From Arcobacter nitrofigilis DSM 7299 (GTDB lineage: Bacteria > Campylobacterota > Campylobacteria > Campylobacterales > Arcobacteraceae), in NCBI RefSeq assembly GCF_000092245.1, contig NC_014166.1, positions 1,736,001 through 1,800,000 on the forward strand: 64,000 bases of DNA. Direction: 5' to 3'. Numbering within the stretch: position 1 is the stretch's first letter; the number at the start of each line of letters is the position of its first letter. The translations under genes were made by a program, and so were the position numbers. Under the pieces are notes generated by a model. The model made no database searches, was not told where the DNA came from, and saw nothing but the letters and a program-made list of their open reading frames with translations. Positions 9,778 to 20,078 of the stretch are shown one piece after another.

Positions 9778-10227
9778 ATGAATATTAAATTTAGTATATT
9801 TATGTTAATAAGTTTTATTATACTTATTACAGGCTGTGCTTCTAAACCTACTCATTTAGAGTTAGTAATAAAGTCTGCAAAAGATTTAAATCCCGATATT
9901 GATACTGTTTCTTCTCCACTTATGTTAACTTTTTACGAACTAGAAAGTGCTGAGAAGTTTTTAAAATATGATTTTTGGAGAATAGTAGATGATTCTGGTA
10001 AAAATCTTGAACCTGAATTGATTTCACAATCAAAACAAATTATTATTCCTTCTCAAGAACAAACATACAATATTGTTTTTGATGATAAAGCAAAATTTTT
10101 AGGAATTATTGCAAAGTTTAGAAATATTGATGGAAATAATTGGAGACAAGTAATCAATTTAGAAAAAGATTCTTACAATTTTTCCGAGTTTGAAATAAAA
10201 AAATTTACCATAAAGAGAGTTGAATAA
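9778..10227 (+). CDS. tssJ: TssJ, outer-membrane lipoprotein of the T6SS membrane complex
   Basis: The 149-aa product begins with a lipoprotein signal peptide with lipobox ITGC; the lipidated cysteine is residue 20. The mature part is a small beta-rich domain, as in TssJ (VasD/Lip). TssJ anchors TssM to the outer membrane. An AAAAGGAAAA ribosome site precedes the ATG. The stop shares a base with the tssK start. Position between tagH and tssK fits the standard order tssJ-tssK-tssL-tssM. Confidence 0.9.
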   Translation: MNIKFSIFMLISFIILITGCASKPTHLELVIKSAKDLNPDIDTVSSPLMLTFYELESAEKFLKYDFWRIVDDSGKNLEPELISQSKQIIIPSQEQTYNIVFDDKAKFLGIIAKFRNIDGNNWRQVINLEKDSYNFSEFEIKKFTIKRVE

Positions 10228-11558
10228 TGCAAAATAATGTTGTATGGAAAGAGGGACTATTTATTAGACCCCAACATTTCCAACAAAGTGATAGATATTA
10301 TAATAATGAAATAATAACAAGAACCTTGAATGCAAGACCTAATAATTGGGGTTTTTATAATTTAGAAATTGATGAACACTTACTAAATACAGGAAAGATT
10401 GTCATTAAAAGAGCATCAGGAATAATGCCAGATGGGACACTTTTTAATATAGATCCAAAAGTTAATAGTCTAATTTTAAATATTGAAAAAATAGATAGTG
10501 GGAAAAATGTTTACTTGGCTTTGCCAATATTTATAGATAGAAGTGATACTGTACATTTTGAAGATCAAAAAAACTTATCTACTAGATTAAAAGCTGTAAA
10601 TAGTTCAAATATACCCAATACTAACGCAGGTGAAAATAGTAGCTGTGATATTTTAACAGCAGAATTAAATTTCAAACTTTTATTAGAAGAGGAATTAAAT
10701 GAAAACTATACATCATTATTAATTACAAAAGTAGGTTCTGTTTCAACAAGTAATATTGTTTCTTTAGATACAAATTTTACTCCTACATTTTTGCATTTAG
10801 ATTCTGCATCAGTTTTATCATCAAAAATAAAAGAAATTTTATCAATGATTTCATATAGAATTAAAAAATTATCTGAAAAAATTAGTGATTCCTCTTTGCA
10901 AGCAACAGAGCTTTCTAATTATTTGATGCTTCAACTATTAAATAAAGCCGAAAATAAATTTCATTTTTTAATTTCACAAAATAAAGTTCACCCTGATATT
11001 TTATTTTATGAATTAAGTAATTTAGTAGCTGAACTAGCCATTTTTATGAAAAAAGAAAAAAGAATCATCAATCATATTACTTATCTTCATTACCAACAAA
11101 GTGAATCTTTTGATAAATTAATTACAGAACTTAAAGATATGCTTACCTTAGTTCTTGATGAAAATAGTATTTCTTTACCTATAGAAAAAAGAAAATTTGG
11201 TATTTATATATCTGCTTTAAAAGACAAAAAAATCGTTCAAGATTCAACATTCATTTTTTCTGTTTCAACAAGTATGCCTTCGAATAAAATCAAAGAAATA
11301 TTAGTAGCAAGTCTTAAATTAGGGACAATTGAAACAATAAAAAATCTTGTTAATTTTCATTTAATTGGATTTAAGATCAAGCCTCTTTCTACACCTCCTA
11401 AAGAGATTCCATATAGAGTAAATTTACTTTATTTTAAAATTGAATTAACTCAAGAAAATAGAGATGAATTGATGAAATCTGCTGGTTTTGCTTTCCATTT
11501 AGGTTCTGAAATTCCAGATATAAGTTATTCTCTATGGGCAATAAAAAACAATAATTAA
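10227..11558 (+). CDS. tssK: TssK, T6SS baseplate-to-membrane connector
   Basis: This 443-aa protein carries the unmistakable N-terminal TssK signature VVWKEGLFIRPQHFQQSDRY. The usual beta-rich N domain, helical middle (about residues 190-310) and C-terminal domain follow. TssK trimers join the baseplate wedges to the TssL/TssM membrane complex. The start overlaps the tssJ stop by one base, and the next gene begins after 17 bases. Length and order are as expected. Confidence 0.96.
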   Translation: MQNNVVWKEGLFIRPQHFQQSDRYYNNEIITRTLNARPNNWGFYNLEIDEHLLNTGKIVIKRASGIMPDGTLFNIDPKVNSLILNIEKIDSGKNVYLALPIFIDRSDTVHFEDQKNLSTRLKAVNSSNIPNTNAGENSSCDILTAELNFKLLLEEELNENYTSLLITKVGSVSTSNIVSLDTNFTPTFLHLDSASVLSSKIKEILSMISYRIKKLSEKISDSSLQATELSNYLMLQLLNKAENKFHFLISQNKVHPDILFYELSNLVAELAIFMKKEKRIINHITYLHYQQSESFDKLITELKDMLTLVLDENSISLPIEKRKFGIYISALKDKKIVQDSTFIFSVSTSMPSNKIKEILVASLKLGTIETIKNLVNFHLIGFKIKPLSTPPKEIPYRVNLLYFKIELTQENRDELMKSAGFAFHLGSEIPDISYSLWAIKNNN

Positions 11559-11575
11559 AAGGTTAATGAATATTT

Positions 11576-12442
11576 ATGAATAATAAAACAATATTAATAT
11601 CAAATAATCAAAATAGAAATTTTTCTAATAATTTGACATCAAATCAAAGAAAAACTATAAATAGGGATAATATAAATAATTATCAAAGTAGATTTAAAAG
11701 ATCAAAACAATCAAAATTTAAAAATTATGAAATAAGTTTTAATCCATTTATCACAGCTGCTATGCCAATCTTCAAATTAGTTTTTGAGATTAAAGAAGAT
11801 ATTGAAGATGCAAGTATAAATGATATAAGAGAAGAGTTTATAGACAAAGTAAATACTTATACAGAAACTGCTTCTTCTCTTGATATAGATGAAAATGAGA
11901 TATTAGTAATACGTTATGTATTATGTTCATTTGTTGATGAATTTATGAATTCACATTTTTTAAGCAAAGATTACAATTGGTCAAATAATAGTTTGCTAAG
12001 TATATTTCATAATGAGACTTATGGAGGAGAAAATTTCTTTCATTTACTTAATAGATTTTTAAAAACTCCTGCAAAATATATCCATATCCTTGAGTTATTA
12101 TATTCTTGTCTTGCTTTAGGTTTTGAAGGGAAATATAGAGTAATAAGTAGAGGAGAAGTTGAATTAAATAATATCAAAGATAGTTTATTTAAACAAATAA
12201 AAATCGTACAAGGAAGAGAACCATTCCCTTTTTATAGCAAACAAATACCTGCACAAGAGAGTTATAAATTATTTAATAAAATTCCTTATTCAACACTATT
12301 TTTTAGTGTGTCATTATTGTTATTAATCATTTACTCAGGATTAACGTTTAGTTTATCTAATCAAAATAATGATTTTATAGATTTGATTAATAATAAAACA
12401 ACAATAGAAATAGATGATTTATATACAGGAGATAAGAAATGA
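11576..12442 (+). CDS. tssL: TssL, DotU-like inner-membrane T6SS protein
   Basis: The 288-aa product has a DotU-like cytoplasmic domain (about residues 55-230) with the pattern FVDEFMNS and a C-terminal single membrane helix at about residues 238-262. The first 45 residues are rich in asparagine and basic residues and look disordered. No peptidoglycan-binding OmpA-like domain follows the helix, so this is the short TssL form. It forms the membrane complex with TssM and TssJ. The stop overlaps the tssM start in ATGA. Confidence 0.92.
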   Translation: MNNKTILISNNQNRNFSNNLTSNQRKTINRDNINNYQSRFKRSKQSKFKNYEISFNPFITAAMPIFKLVFEIKEDIEDASINDIREEFIDKVNTYTETASSLDIDENEILVIRYVLCSFVDEFMNSHFLSKDYNWSNNSLLSIFHNETYGGENFFHLLNRFLKTPAKYIHILELLYSCLALGFEGKYRVISRGEVELNNIKDSLFKQIKIVQGREPFPFYSKQIPAQESYKLFNKIPYSTLFFSVSLLLLIIYSGLTFSLSNQNNDFIDLINNKTTIEIDDLYTGDKK

Positions 12443-15400
12443 AAAAACCTTTTTACAAAAATATTATATTTTGGATAATATTTGTTTCATTTTTTATTTC
12501 TTTGTTAATTATATTTCTATTCCCTTATTTATTTGATTCTTTTAAAGAGTTAAATTTTAGATTATTACTCTCTTTTAGTTTATTTTTTGGCACAATAATA
12601 GCAATATTACTTTATATTGTATTTAAAAAAGAAGAAACCCAAGAAATACTAAAAGAAAGAGCTGAACAAAAAGAGTTAGAAAATGAATACAAAAAAGTCA
12701 TTTCAGAAAAAGTCAAAGATTTAAAAACAAAATTTAAAGATGCAGTAAGAATAATCAAAAAATCCTCTTTATATAAAAATAGAAGCAAAATTAATTATGA
12801 ATTACCTTGGTACCTTGTAATAGGAGATAAAGCTGAAGGGAAATCAACATTATTAGAATCTTCAGGATTAAACTTTCCTTTAAATGTAAACTTTGAAAAA
12901 AGAATAGCAATAGAAGAGACAACAACAAAAGCTTTCCAATGGTACTTTTCTGAGAAATCTGTTTTTGTAGATATTCCAGGAAATTATATTGAACTAAATG
13001 AAAACCCAGAAGATAAAATTATTTGGAAAGAATTTTTAAAACTATTTACAAAAAAAAGATGGAGAAGACCAATCAATGGAATCATCTTAACAATTAGTGT
13101 TGATAGGCTATTAAAAAATGAAAAAGAGTTAGAAAAGTATGCAAAAGATTTAAGAGATAGATTTGATGAATTATCTGTATCATTCATGTCTAGTATTCCA
13201 ATTTATTTGATGATAACAAAGTTAGATAAGATAGATGGATTTAGTGAATATTTTATTAATTTATCAGAAAATGAAAAAGATGAAATATTAGGTGTTACCT
13301 TTGATGAAAATAAAAAAAATATTGATTCAAGTATTTCAAAAAGTGAACTTGAAAGCCTACTAAAAAAATTAAATAGTTCAGTATTAGAAAAGATGCATTT
13401 TGAATGGGAAAAAGAGAATAGGTCTAAAATATTTTTATTTACAGAATATTTATCTGATTTATTTGATAAAACAAACCTTTTTGTTGATATATGTTTTTCA
13501 CAAACAAGATATAGAAAACCACTACTTTTAAGAGGTATTTATTACACAAGTACTCCTTGTAGCGGTAATCACCAACAGTTAGTTTCAATTGATAATTTAG
13601 AATATTCAAGAGATAAAAAAGGGCTATTCATAAGAAAAGTCTTAAGTGATATCATTTTCCCTGAATCAGAAACAATAAAGATGGATGATAATTATCGAAA
13701 AAAAGTAAAAAAGAACCAAACTATTGCTTTAATTATTTCATTTGCATTTATAGCTCTTGTTAGTACTTTTTATATTAATGATTTTATTAATCAAAATAAT
13801 AGCTTAAGAAAAATGGAAAAGACCTTTGAAGTATACAAAGTCGCCAAAAATAAGTTTTTGCCTTCAGATAAAGTTGATGATATTTTAATTTTATTGAATA
13901 ATATAGAAAGAATTAGGAAATATAATGATATTCAAGATAAAAGTTTTTGGAATCTATTATTTTATAAATCAGAAGAAAGACATAATGAACTAACAAAAAT
14001 TTATTACAATGACTTGTTAACTTTTTTATTACCAAGAATAGCTACAGTTATGGAACAAAATATTTCAAAAGATTTAAATGATTTTGATTCGACTTGGGAT
14101 AATACAAAAGCATATGTAATGCTTGAAAATAAACCACACAGAGATATCAAGTTTTTATCTAAATATATGGCAGAAGAGTGGAGTAAAAGATACCCTTACA
14201 ATACTAAAGTACAAAGTGAATTAAACTATCACTTCACAAAATTATTAAATTTTGGGTTTAAGCCTTATTCACTAAATGAAGATATATTAAAAACAGCAAG
14301 AGCTAGACTTACAAAATTAGGATCTGAAAGATTAACATATAAAGAATTAATATTAAAATCAAAAGATATGAGACTAGAATCTTTTAAATTCTCTTCAGTT
14401 ATGTTAAATAATATAAATGAGTTCAAAAGAAATGACTATGAAATACCTGGTTTTTATACAAAGAATGGATTTAATATTTTGATGAAAGATGGTATGTCTT
14501 TAACAAAAAATATATTATTAAATAATTGGGTTATAGGCAAAAAAACAAACCTTAGTCCTATTGAGATTAGTAAACATTACCAAAAAGTTTTAAGTTTGTA
14601 TTTCTTAGATTATAAAGAATACTGGCTAAATGCACTTAGTAATCTTGCTATTCCTATTAAGACGAATACATCAAGTTTAAATGCCCAATTAGCTGTGTTT
14701 TCATCTTCAGACTCACCAGTATTATCTGTATTAAAAGCTTTAAAAGAAAATACTAATATTTATACTCCAAGTGAAATTATAAAAATGAAATCGAGTAAAA
14801 GCAATGTTTCTAGCCAAATTATAAATGCAACTGTTAGTAGTCAAATTGGAAAAACTATTGCAAAAGAAGCATTAAATGATATTGAAAATGAGGTAGATAA
14901 TAGAAGTATAGAAAGTATGAGAAACTTCTTTAAGGATTATAATACTTTAATAAATAAAGAAAATTCACCTGATGCTATTTTAGGAAATTCAATTAATAAA
15001 TTAAATACTATTTATCAATTGATGTCATCAATTTACAGTAGTATAAACCCAGATTTTGATGCTTATAAAATTATAAATGATAGAATAAATGGAAATACTA
15101 CATCTTTTACAAATGACTTAAACAAACTACCTTTATATGTGAAAAATTGGTATTTACAATTACTTCGTTCAAATTGGGATAATATTTTAAGATATGGTAA
15201 AAATTACATTGAAAAAAGATTTAAAGAAGATGTATACTCTTTCTATAAAACTAACTTAATAAATAAATATCCAATAGATAGAAAAAGTTCTACTTATGTG
15301 AGATTAGATGATTTTAGTGAATTCTTTAAACCAAAAGGAATTCTTGATTCATTTTATAATGATTATATTTCAAATTTGGTTTCTATTAATTCTCAATTCA

Positions 15401-15906
15401 ATAGTTATTCTCCTAAAAACTTAGATGGTAGTATCATGAATTTTAATAAAAATTTCATGATTGGGTTAATGAAATCACTTAAAATAAGAAATCTGTTTTT
15501 TACAAACTCTGGTATTCTTAAAATAGAAGGTAATATCAAACCTTACGTTTTAGCTTCAAATTTAGCAACTATGGACTTCTTTTATGATGATGATTCTATT
15601 ATTTATGAACATGGACCAATAAAAACTACTAAAATAATTTGGCCACCAAAATCATCAAATTATATTGTGAAGTTTGATTTATTTGATTTATCAAATAATT
15701 CTGTTGTTGAACACTATTTAGATAATGAATGGGCTTTATTTAAAATAATAGATACCTTTAGAATTTCAAGAAATCTAAATAATTCAATAATATTAAAATA
15801 TTCAAATAAAAAATTTACAGGTTCATATTATTTAAGTGGAGATTTAAGTAATATATTTGGTACAAGTAATTTATTGTCTGAGTTTAACTTAAGTGAAAAA
15901 CTATAA
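12439..15906 (+). CDS. tssM: TssM, IcmF-like inner-membrane T6SS protein
   Basis: This 1155-aa protein has two N-terminal membrane helices (about residues 7-30 and 37-61), a cytoplasmic domain with a Walker A motif GDKAEGKST near residue 130, a third helix at about 425-448 and a large periplasmic region. This is the full TssM architecture. The periplasmic part spans the envelope and contacts TssJ. The intact Walker A suggests nucleotide binding, though many TssM proteins work without it. It overlaps tssL by four bases and the phosphatase gene by one. Confidence 0.96.
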   Translation: MKKPFYKNIIFWIIFVSFFISLLIIFLFPYLFDSFKELNFRLLLSFSLFFGTIIAILLYIVFKKEETQEILKERAEQKELENEYKKVISEKVKDLKTKFKDAVRIIKKSSLYKNRSKINYELPWYLVIGDKAEGKSTLLESSGLNFPLNVNFEKRIAIEETTTKAFQWYFSEKSVFVDIPGNYIELNENPEDKIIWKEFLKLFTKKRWRRPINGIILTISVDRLLKNEKELEKYAKDLRDRFDELSVSFMSSIPIYLMITKLDKIDGFSEYFINLSENEKDEILGVTFDENKKNIDSSISKSELESLLKKLNSSVLEKMHFEWEKENRSKIFLFTEYLSDLFDKTNLFVDICFSQTRYRKPLLLRGIYYTSTPCSGNHQQLVSIDNLEYSRDKKGLFIRKVLSDIIFPESETIKMDDNYRKKVKKNQTIALIISFAFIALVSTFYINDFINQNNSLRKMEKTFEVYKVAKNKFLPSDKVDDILILLNNIERIRKYNDIQDKSFWNLLFYKSEERHNELTKIYYNDLLTFLLPRIATVMEQNISKDLNDFDSTWDNTKAYVMLENKPHRDIKFLSKYMAEEWSKRYPYNTKVQSELNYHFTKLLNFGFKPYSLNEDILKTARARLTKLGSERLTYKELILKSKDMRLESFKFSSVMLNNINEFKRNDYEIPGFYTKNGFNILMKDGMSLTKNILLNNWVIGKKTNLSPIEISKHYQKVLSLYFLDYKEYWLNALSNLAIPIKTNTSSLNAQLAVFSSSDSPVLSVLKALKENTNIYTPSEIIKMKSSKSNVSSQIINATVSSQIGKTIAKEALNDIENEVDNRSIESMRNFFKDYNTLINKENSPDAILGNSINKLNTIYQLMSSIYSSINPDFDAYKIINDRINGNTTSFTNDLNKLPLYVKNWYLQLLRSNWDNILRYGKNYIEKRFKEDVYSFYKTNLINKYPIDRKSSTYVRLDDFSEFFKPKGILDSFYNDYISNLVSINSQFNSYSPKNLDGSIMNFNKNFMIGLMKSLKIRNLFFTNSGILKIEGNIKPYVLASNLATMDFFYDDDSIIYEHGPIKTTKIIWPPKSSNYIVKFDLFDLSNNSVVEHYLDNEWALFKIIDTFRISRNLNNSIILKYSNKKFTGSYYLSGDLSNIFGTSNLLSEFNLSEKL

Positions 15907-16583
15907 TGAATTTCAAAAGTTATTCCTTTACTCATCCTGGACATTTAAGAACATTAAATGAAGATTCTTTTTATTTAAATGATGAAAAAAATCTTTGGAT
16001 TGTATGTGATGGGATGGGAGGACATGAAGAAGGAAACTTTGCAAGTCGCTTAATAACTGATATTTTCGAAAATTTTACATTAGAAGGAACTTTTGAAAAT
16101 AAAATTGAAATGATAAATAAGCAAATAAAAATTATTCATAATTTATTGATAAATAAAGTAGAAAAAATAGGTGGAAATATAATTATTGGTTCTACTTTAA
16201 TGCTATTACACATAGAAGATGAAAAAGGTGTTTGTATTCATGCTGGAGATACAAGATGTTATTGCTTACAAAATAATACTTTAAGAACTATTACAAAAGA
16301 TCATGCCATTCAAATAAATGATTTTTATGGTTCAAGAAGATATTTAACATCTGCACTTTCTGCACCTGGAAATTTATTTATTGAAACTACTAGATTTACT
16401 GTTTGTAAAAATGACGTTTTTTTGATTTGTACAGATGGGTTATATGATTATATTTCAAATAAAGTTATAAAAGAAGCAATGAGTCAAGATAATATACAAG
16501 AGGCTTTGTTCAAGCTAAAGTTAAGTGTTTTAGCAACTTCAGCAGAAGACAACATTACCACAGTGACAATTGAAAACAAATGA
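15906..16583 (+). CDS. pppA: PppA-like PP2C protein phosphatase of the T6SS
   Basis: This 225-aa protein shows the PP2C metal-binding motifs in order: NEDSF near residue 18, CDGMGGHEEG near 35, HAGDTRCY near 115, CTDGLYDY near 175 and EDNITTVTI at the end. PppA reverses phosphorylation of Fha/TagH and so turns T6SS activity down. It is coupled to tssM (one shared base) and to the kinase gene (four-base overlap), which supports a paired on/off switch. No membrane segment is seen. Confidence 0.9.
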   Translation: MNFKSYSFTHPGHLRTLNEDSFYLNDEKNLWIVCDGMGGHEEGNFASRLITDIFENFTLEGTFENKIEMINKQIKIIHNLLINKVEKIGGNIIIGSTLMLLHIEDEKGVCIHAGDTRCYCLQNNTLRTITKDHAIQINDFYGSRRYLTSALSAPGNLFIETTRFTVCKNDVFLICTDGLYDYISNKVIKEAMSQDNIQEALFKLKLSVLATSAEDNITTVTIENK

Positions 16584-17458
16584 AAAAAACATTTAAAGAA
16601 AATATAAAATGCATAAAAAAAGAAAATATATCTATATTGAATAATAGGTATATCTTAGGAGAAGAAATAGGAAGAGGGGGATTAAGTATAGTGCATAAAT
16701 CATTAGATTTATATAATGAATATTTTAATGTAAAAAGTAATATTGCAATAAAAATACCTACAAAAGAACTATTAACAAAAAAACAAATAGAAGACTTCGT
16801 ATTTTCTGAATATTTATTTTTAAAAGAACTTAATAATGAAAATATTGTAAAAGTATTAGATTATGGAATTGATAAAAAGTCTAATATTCCATATTTGGTC
16901 TTGGAATACTTAGAAGGAAAGTTATTAAGCCAACTACCAATACCTACTTTAAGTAAAAAATTTAAAATAAATCTATTTATAGATTTATTTACTTCTTTAT
17001 TATATATTCATAAAAAAGGAATAATTCATGCTGATATTAATCCTTCGAATATAATTATCAGTCAAAATCAAAAGTCAAAGATTTTTGATTTTGGTATATC
17101 TCAATATGTAGATGCAACAGATAAAATTCAACTTGATTATAAACAATTCAAAGGTTTTAGTCCTCAATATTGTGCCCCTGAAATTTTAAATGGTGAAAAA
17201 CCCTCTTTTGAATCTGATATTTTTTCTTTTGCAGTTATGATGTATGAACTTTTCACTCTAAAATTACCATATTCTAAAAATTCATTAGAATTAATAAATC
17301 ATAAATTTACAAATAAAGAACTTGAGAATATTCCATTTTTTTTAAGATTTTGGTTCAAGAAAACATTAAATAGCAACCCTAAAACAAGGATTAATAATAA
17401 TTTTGTTTATTTTCTAACAAAAAACAAACAAATAAGTAATTTTTTAATTGTTATTTAA
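16580..17458 (+). CDS. ppkA: PpkA-like Ser/Thr protein kinase of the T6SS (short, soluble form)
   Basis: The 292-aa product is a Hanks-type kinase: glycine loop GEEIGRGGLSIVHK near residue 28, lysine in AIKIP near 55, catalytic loop HADINPSN near 150 and metal-binding DFG in KIFDFGIS near 170. The loop has HAD where many kinases have HRD, so it is a non-RD type. Unlike Pseudomonas PpkA it has no membrane helix or periplasmic sensor domain, so it is probably cytoplasmic. Its likely target is TagH. It is the last gene before the intergenic gap upstream of hcp. Confidence 0.88.
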   Translation: MKKTFKENIKCIKKENISILNNRYILGEEIGRGGLSIVHKSLDLYNEYFNVKSNIAIKIPTKELLTKKQIEDFVFSEYLFLKELNNENIVKVLDYGIDKKSNIPYLVLEYLEGKLLSQLPIPTLSKKFKINLFIDLFTSLLYIHKKGIIHADINPSNIIISQNQKSKIFDFGISQYVDATDKIQLDYKQFKGFSPQYCAPEILNGEKPSFESDIFSFAVMMYELFTLKLPYSKNSLELINHKFTNKELENIPFFLRFWFKKTLNSNPKTRINNNFVYFLTKNKQISNFLIVI

Positions 17459-17506
17459 TTATATTGTAGATATTATTTTGTGCATTTAAATTAAGAAGGA
17501 AAAAGA
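17459..17506 (+). promoter_or_regulatory. Possible hcp promoter region
   Basis: This 48-base gap separates the kinase gene from hcp. It holds AT-rich TATTAT-like sequence around 17470-17477 and an AGAAGGAAAAAG ribosome site just before the hcp ATG. Hcp is usually needed in large amounts, so an extra promoter here is plausible. Only the ribosome site is clear; the promoter call is weak. Confidence 0.3.
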
Positions 17507-18031
17507 ATGAACAACCCTATATTTATTTCGATTGAAGGTAGTACACAAGGTTTAATTACTGAAGGTACATTTACACCAGAGTCTGTTGGAAACTCTTATC
17601 AAAAAGGTCATGAAAATGAAGCTTTGTTAAAAGGTTTTTCTCATAATATTAGAATACCAAGAGATCCACAATCTGGTCAACCATCAGGACAAAGAGTACA
17701 CGAACCAGTTATTATCACTAAATTGATTGATAAGTCTTCACCTCTTTTATATAACGCATTAACAAAAGGTGAAACACTTACAAAAGTTGAGTTAAAATGG
17801 TACAGAACAAGCTATGCTGGTAAGCCTGAACATTATTTAAGTATTGTACTTGAAGATGCTGTAATTGTAGATATGCACACTTCTCTTGATACAGAAGAAA
17901 ACCTAACTAAGAGCCAAGTTGCTCCTTTAGAAACAGTTTCTTTAGCTTATAGAAAGATTACATGGAGACATGAAATTGCAAGTACTTCAGGTGAAGATGA
18001 TTGGAGAATTGGAGTAGGATTAAACGCTTAA
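17507..18031 (+). CDS. hcp: Hcp (TssD), T6SS tube protein
   Basis: This 174-aa protein has classic Hcp sequence: NPIFISIEGSTQGLIT at the N-terminus, the HEPVIITKLIDKSSPLLYNAL block in the middle and a C-terminal beta strand region with TWRHE. Hcp hexamers stack into the tube that carries effectors and is pushed out by sheath contraction. It has a strong ribosome site and is followed at once by a perfect hairpin. It therefore may be the end of the structural operon or its own short transcript. Confidence 0.97.
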   Translation: MNNPIFISIEGSTQGLITEGTFTPESVGNSYQKGHENEALLKGFSHNIRIPRDPQSGQPSGQRVHEPVIITKLIDKSSPLLYNALTKGETLTKVELKWYRTSYAGKPEHYLSIVLEDAVIVDMHTSLDTEENLTKSQVAPLETVSLAYRKITWRHEIASTSGEDDWRIGVGLNA

Positions 18032-18044
18032 TCTTATTTTTACT

Positions 18045-18081
18045 AATAGTGACATATAAATTACTTTTATATGTCACTATT
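18045..18081 (+). terminator. Hairpin after hcp
   Basis: A perfect 16-base inverted repeat (18045-18060 with 18066-18081) with a 5-base loop starts 14 bases after the hcp stop. The stem arm reads AATAGTGACATATAAA. The sequence after it is AT-rich but not a pure T run, so it could end or attenuate transcription, or protect the hcp mRNA 3' end, rather than stop it fully before vgrG. Confidence 0.7.
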
Positions 18082-18153
18082 TATATAGTTTATTCTAAAA
18101 AGATTAATATTTATTAATTATTTTTAGAGTAAATTCTAACAAAAAGAGAATCA

Positions 18154-20078
18154 ATGTCAAAAGAGATAATAAGAAATAATGTAGAAGAGATAGAAGAGGG
18201 ACTAAAGAGTGGGGTAAACTTAAAAGAGCTTAGACGTGAAGTTAAACAAGATATAAATGCAAGAATAAAACTATTAAACTATAAACCAAATGCTACAGTT
18301 GGCATTATAGATGGAAGTTTTAATGTTTATAAACTTTTAGGTTCTAGTAGTGTTAATACTCCTTACTCTTTTACTATTACTTTTGTTAGTGATGATTTTA
18401 TTAATATTGAAGATATTGTTGATACTGATATTGAGTTAAATATTAAAGATAATGTTAATCCTTTAATTAAAAAAACAATATATGGTAAAATATTTAAAGC
18501 TAGTGAAGATTCTATTGTTGCAAAGAAACATCTTTATATTATAGAAGTTGTATCTCCTATTTATTATCTTAGTTTAAATAATAAATATGAGATATTTCAC
18601 AATAAAAAAACATCTGATATTATTGTTGAGATAATAAATAGATATAACCAATTATTAAATTTAAAAATAGATATTAAATTAGATTTAATTAAAGCTCCAA
18701 CTAAAGAGTATACAACTCAATATAATCAAAATGATTTAGAGTTTATTCAAATGCTTTGTGAGAAGGAGGGTTATAGTTTAATTCTTGATTATTCTTCTAA
18801 TGATCCATATACTATAACTCTTTGTGAATTAAATGAACATGCTATTGTAAATACTTATTCTTCTACTTGTAGTTTTAATCATAGTAAAGAGTTTAAATCT
18901 ACAAACTATGTACAAGACTTTTATGATAAAGATAAACCAAGTTTACAATATAAAATCCAAACAGGTTCTAGTATAACTTCTAGTGTTGAAGACAATGAAA
19001 GTACTAGACAGTTAAGAACTGATATAAAAAGAGAAAAGTTTAGAGATAAGTTAAATGTATTAGACGAGTCTTATTATAAAGACTTAAATAGATACAGTAA
19101 AATAGACTCTCAAAGGGAATATGTAAAATCAAATATTATAAAAGGAACTTCTGAGGAGTTAAATATAAATGACTCATTATGTATAACATTAGAAGATGAA
19201 AAAGCAAATAAGCATATTGATTCTATTATCTTAGAAGTAAAATATGAAGGCTTCTTTCCAAATGCTTTAGATGAGTATAAACAAAACATAGATGAGAGTA
19301 AAAAACATCAACTTCAATATGAAGTAGAATTTACAGCCATTCCAAAAGATATAATATATAAACCACCATATAAAATAAAAAAGCCTAAAATAAACTCAAT
19401 ACAAACAGCAATAGTATCTAATGGCAATTCTAATACAAAAGATTATACTAATACAATAGATGTGGATGAACAAGGTAGAATAAAAGTATTGTTTCACTTT
19501 GAGACTAATCAAATAACTTCTTGTTATTTAAGATTATCAAATATGTTTAGTGGTGATGGATATGGTTCTCAATTTCTTCCAAGAGTTAACTCTGAAGTAA
19601 TAGTAAGCTTTATAAATGGTGATCCAGATTTACCTATTATAATAGGAACTTTGCATAATGGTGAAAATAAAAATCCATATAATCTTCCAAAAGAGAAAAC
19701 AAAATCTTTTATAAAAACCCATTCTATTCCACAATATGAAGACAAAATAGGGTACAACGAAATAGCCTTTGAAGATAAAAGAGGAGATGAGAATTTATCT
19801 TTAAGAGCACAAAAGGATATGAATACCCTTGTACTTAATAATGAGTTCAAACATATAGAGAATAATTCAAAGACTATTATTAATAATGACAAAGAAGAGA
19901 CTGTAGAAGCTAATTCTATTTTAACTATAAATAAAGACTATACCCAAAATATAAAAGAAAATCAGATAAATACTGTAGAAAAAGAAAAACTTACTACTGT
20001 TAAAGAAGATTATGAAATTCACGCACTTAAAGATTTGAACACTATTGTTAAGAATGACATTAAGACTATTGTGGAAAA
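18154..20078 (+). repeat. Long direct repeat, copy 1 (5' part of vgrG1)
   Basis: This segment matches 24774-26698 at a fixed offset of 6620 bases. By reading the two copies side by side I see no difference from the start codon to 19839, including at silent sites. A handful of mismatches follow up to 20078, and then there is abrupt divergence. The repeat starts at the ATG; the upstream flanks differ. The pattern suggests recent duplication or gene conversion of the spike core. Confidence 0.95.
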
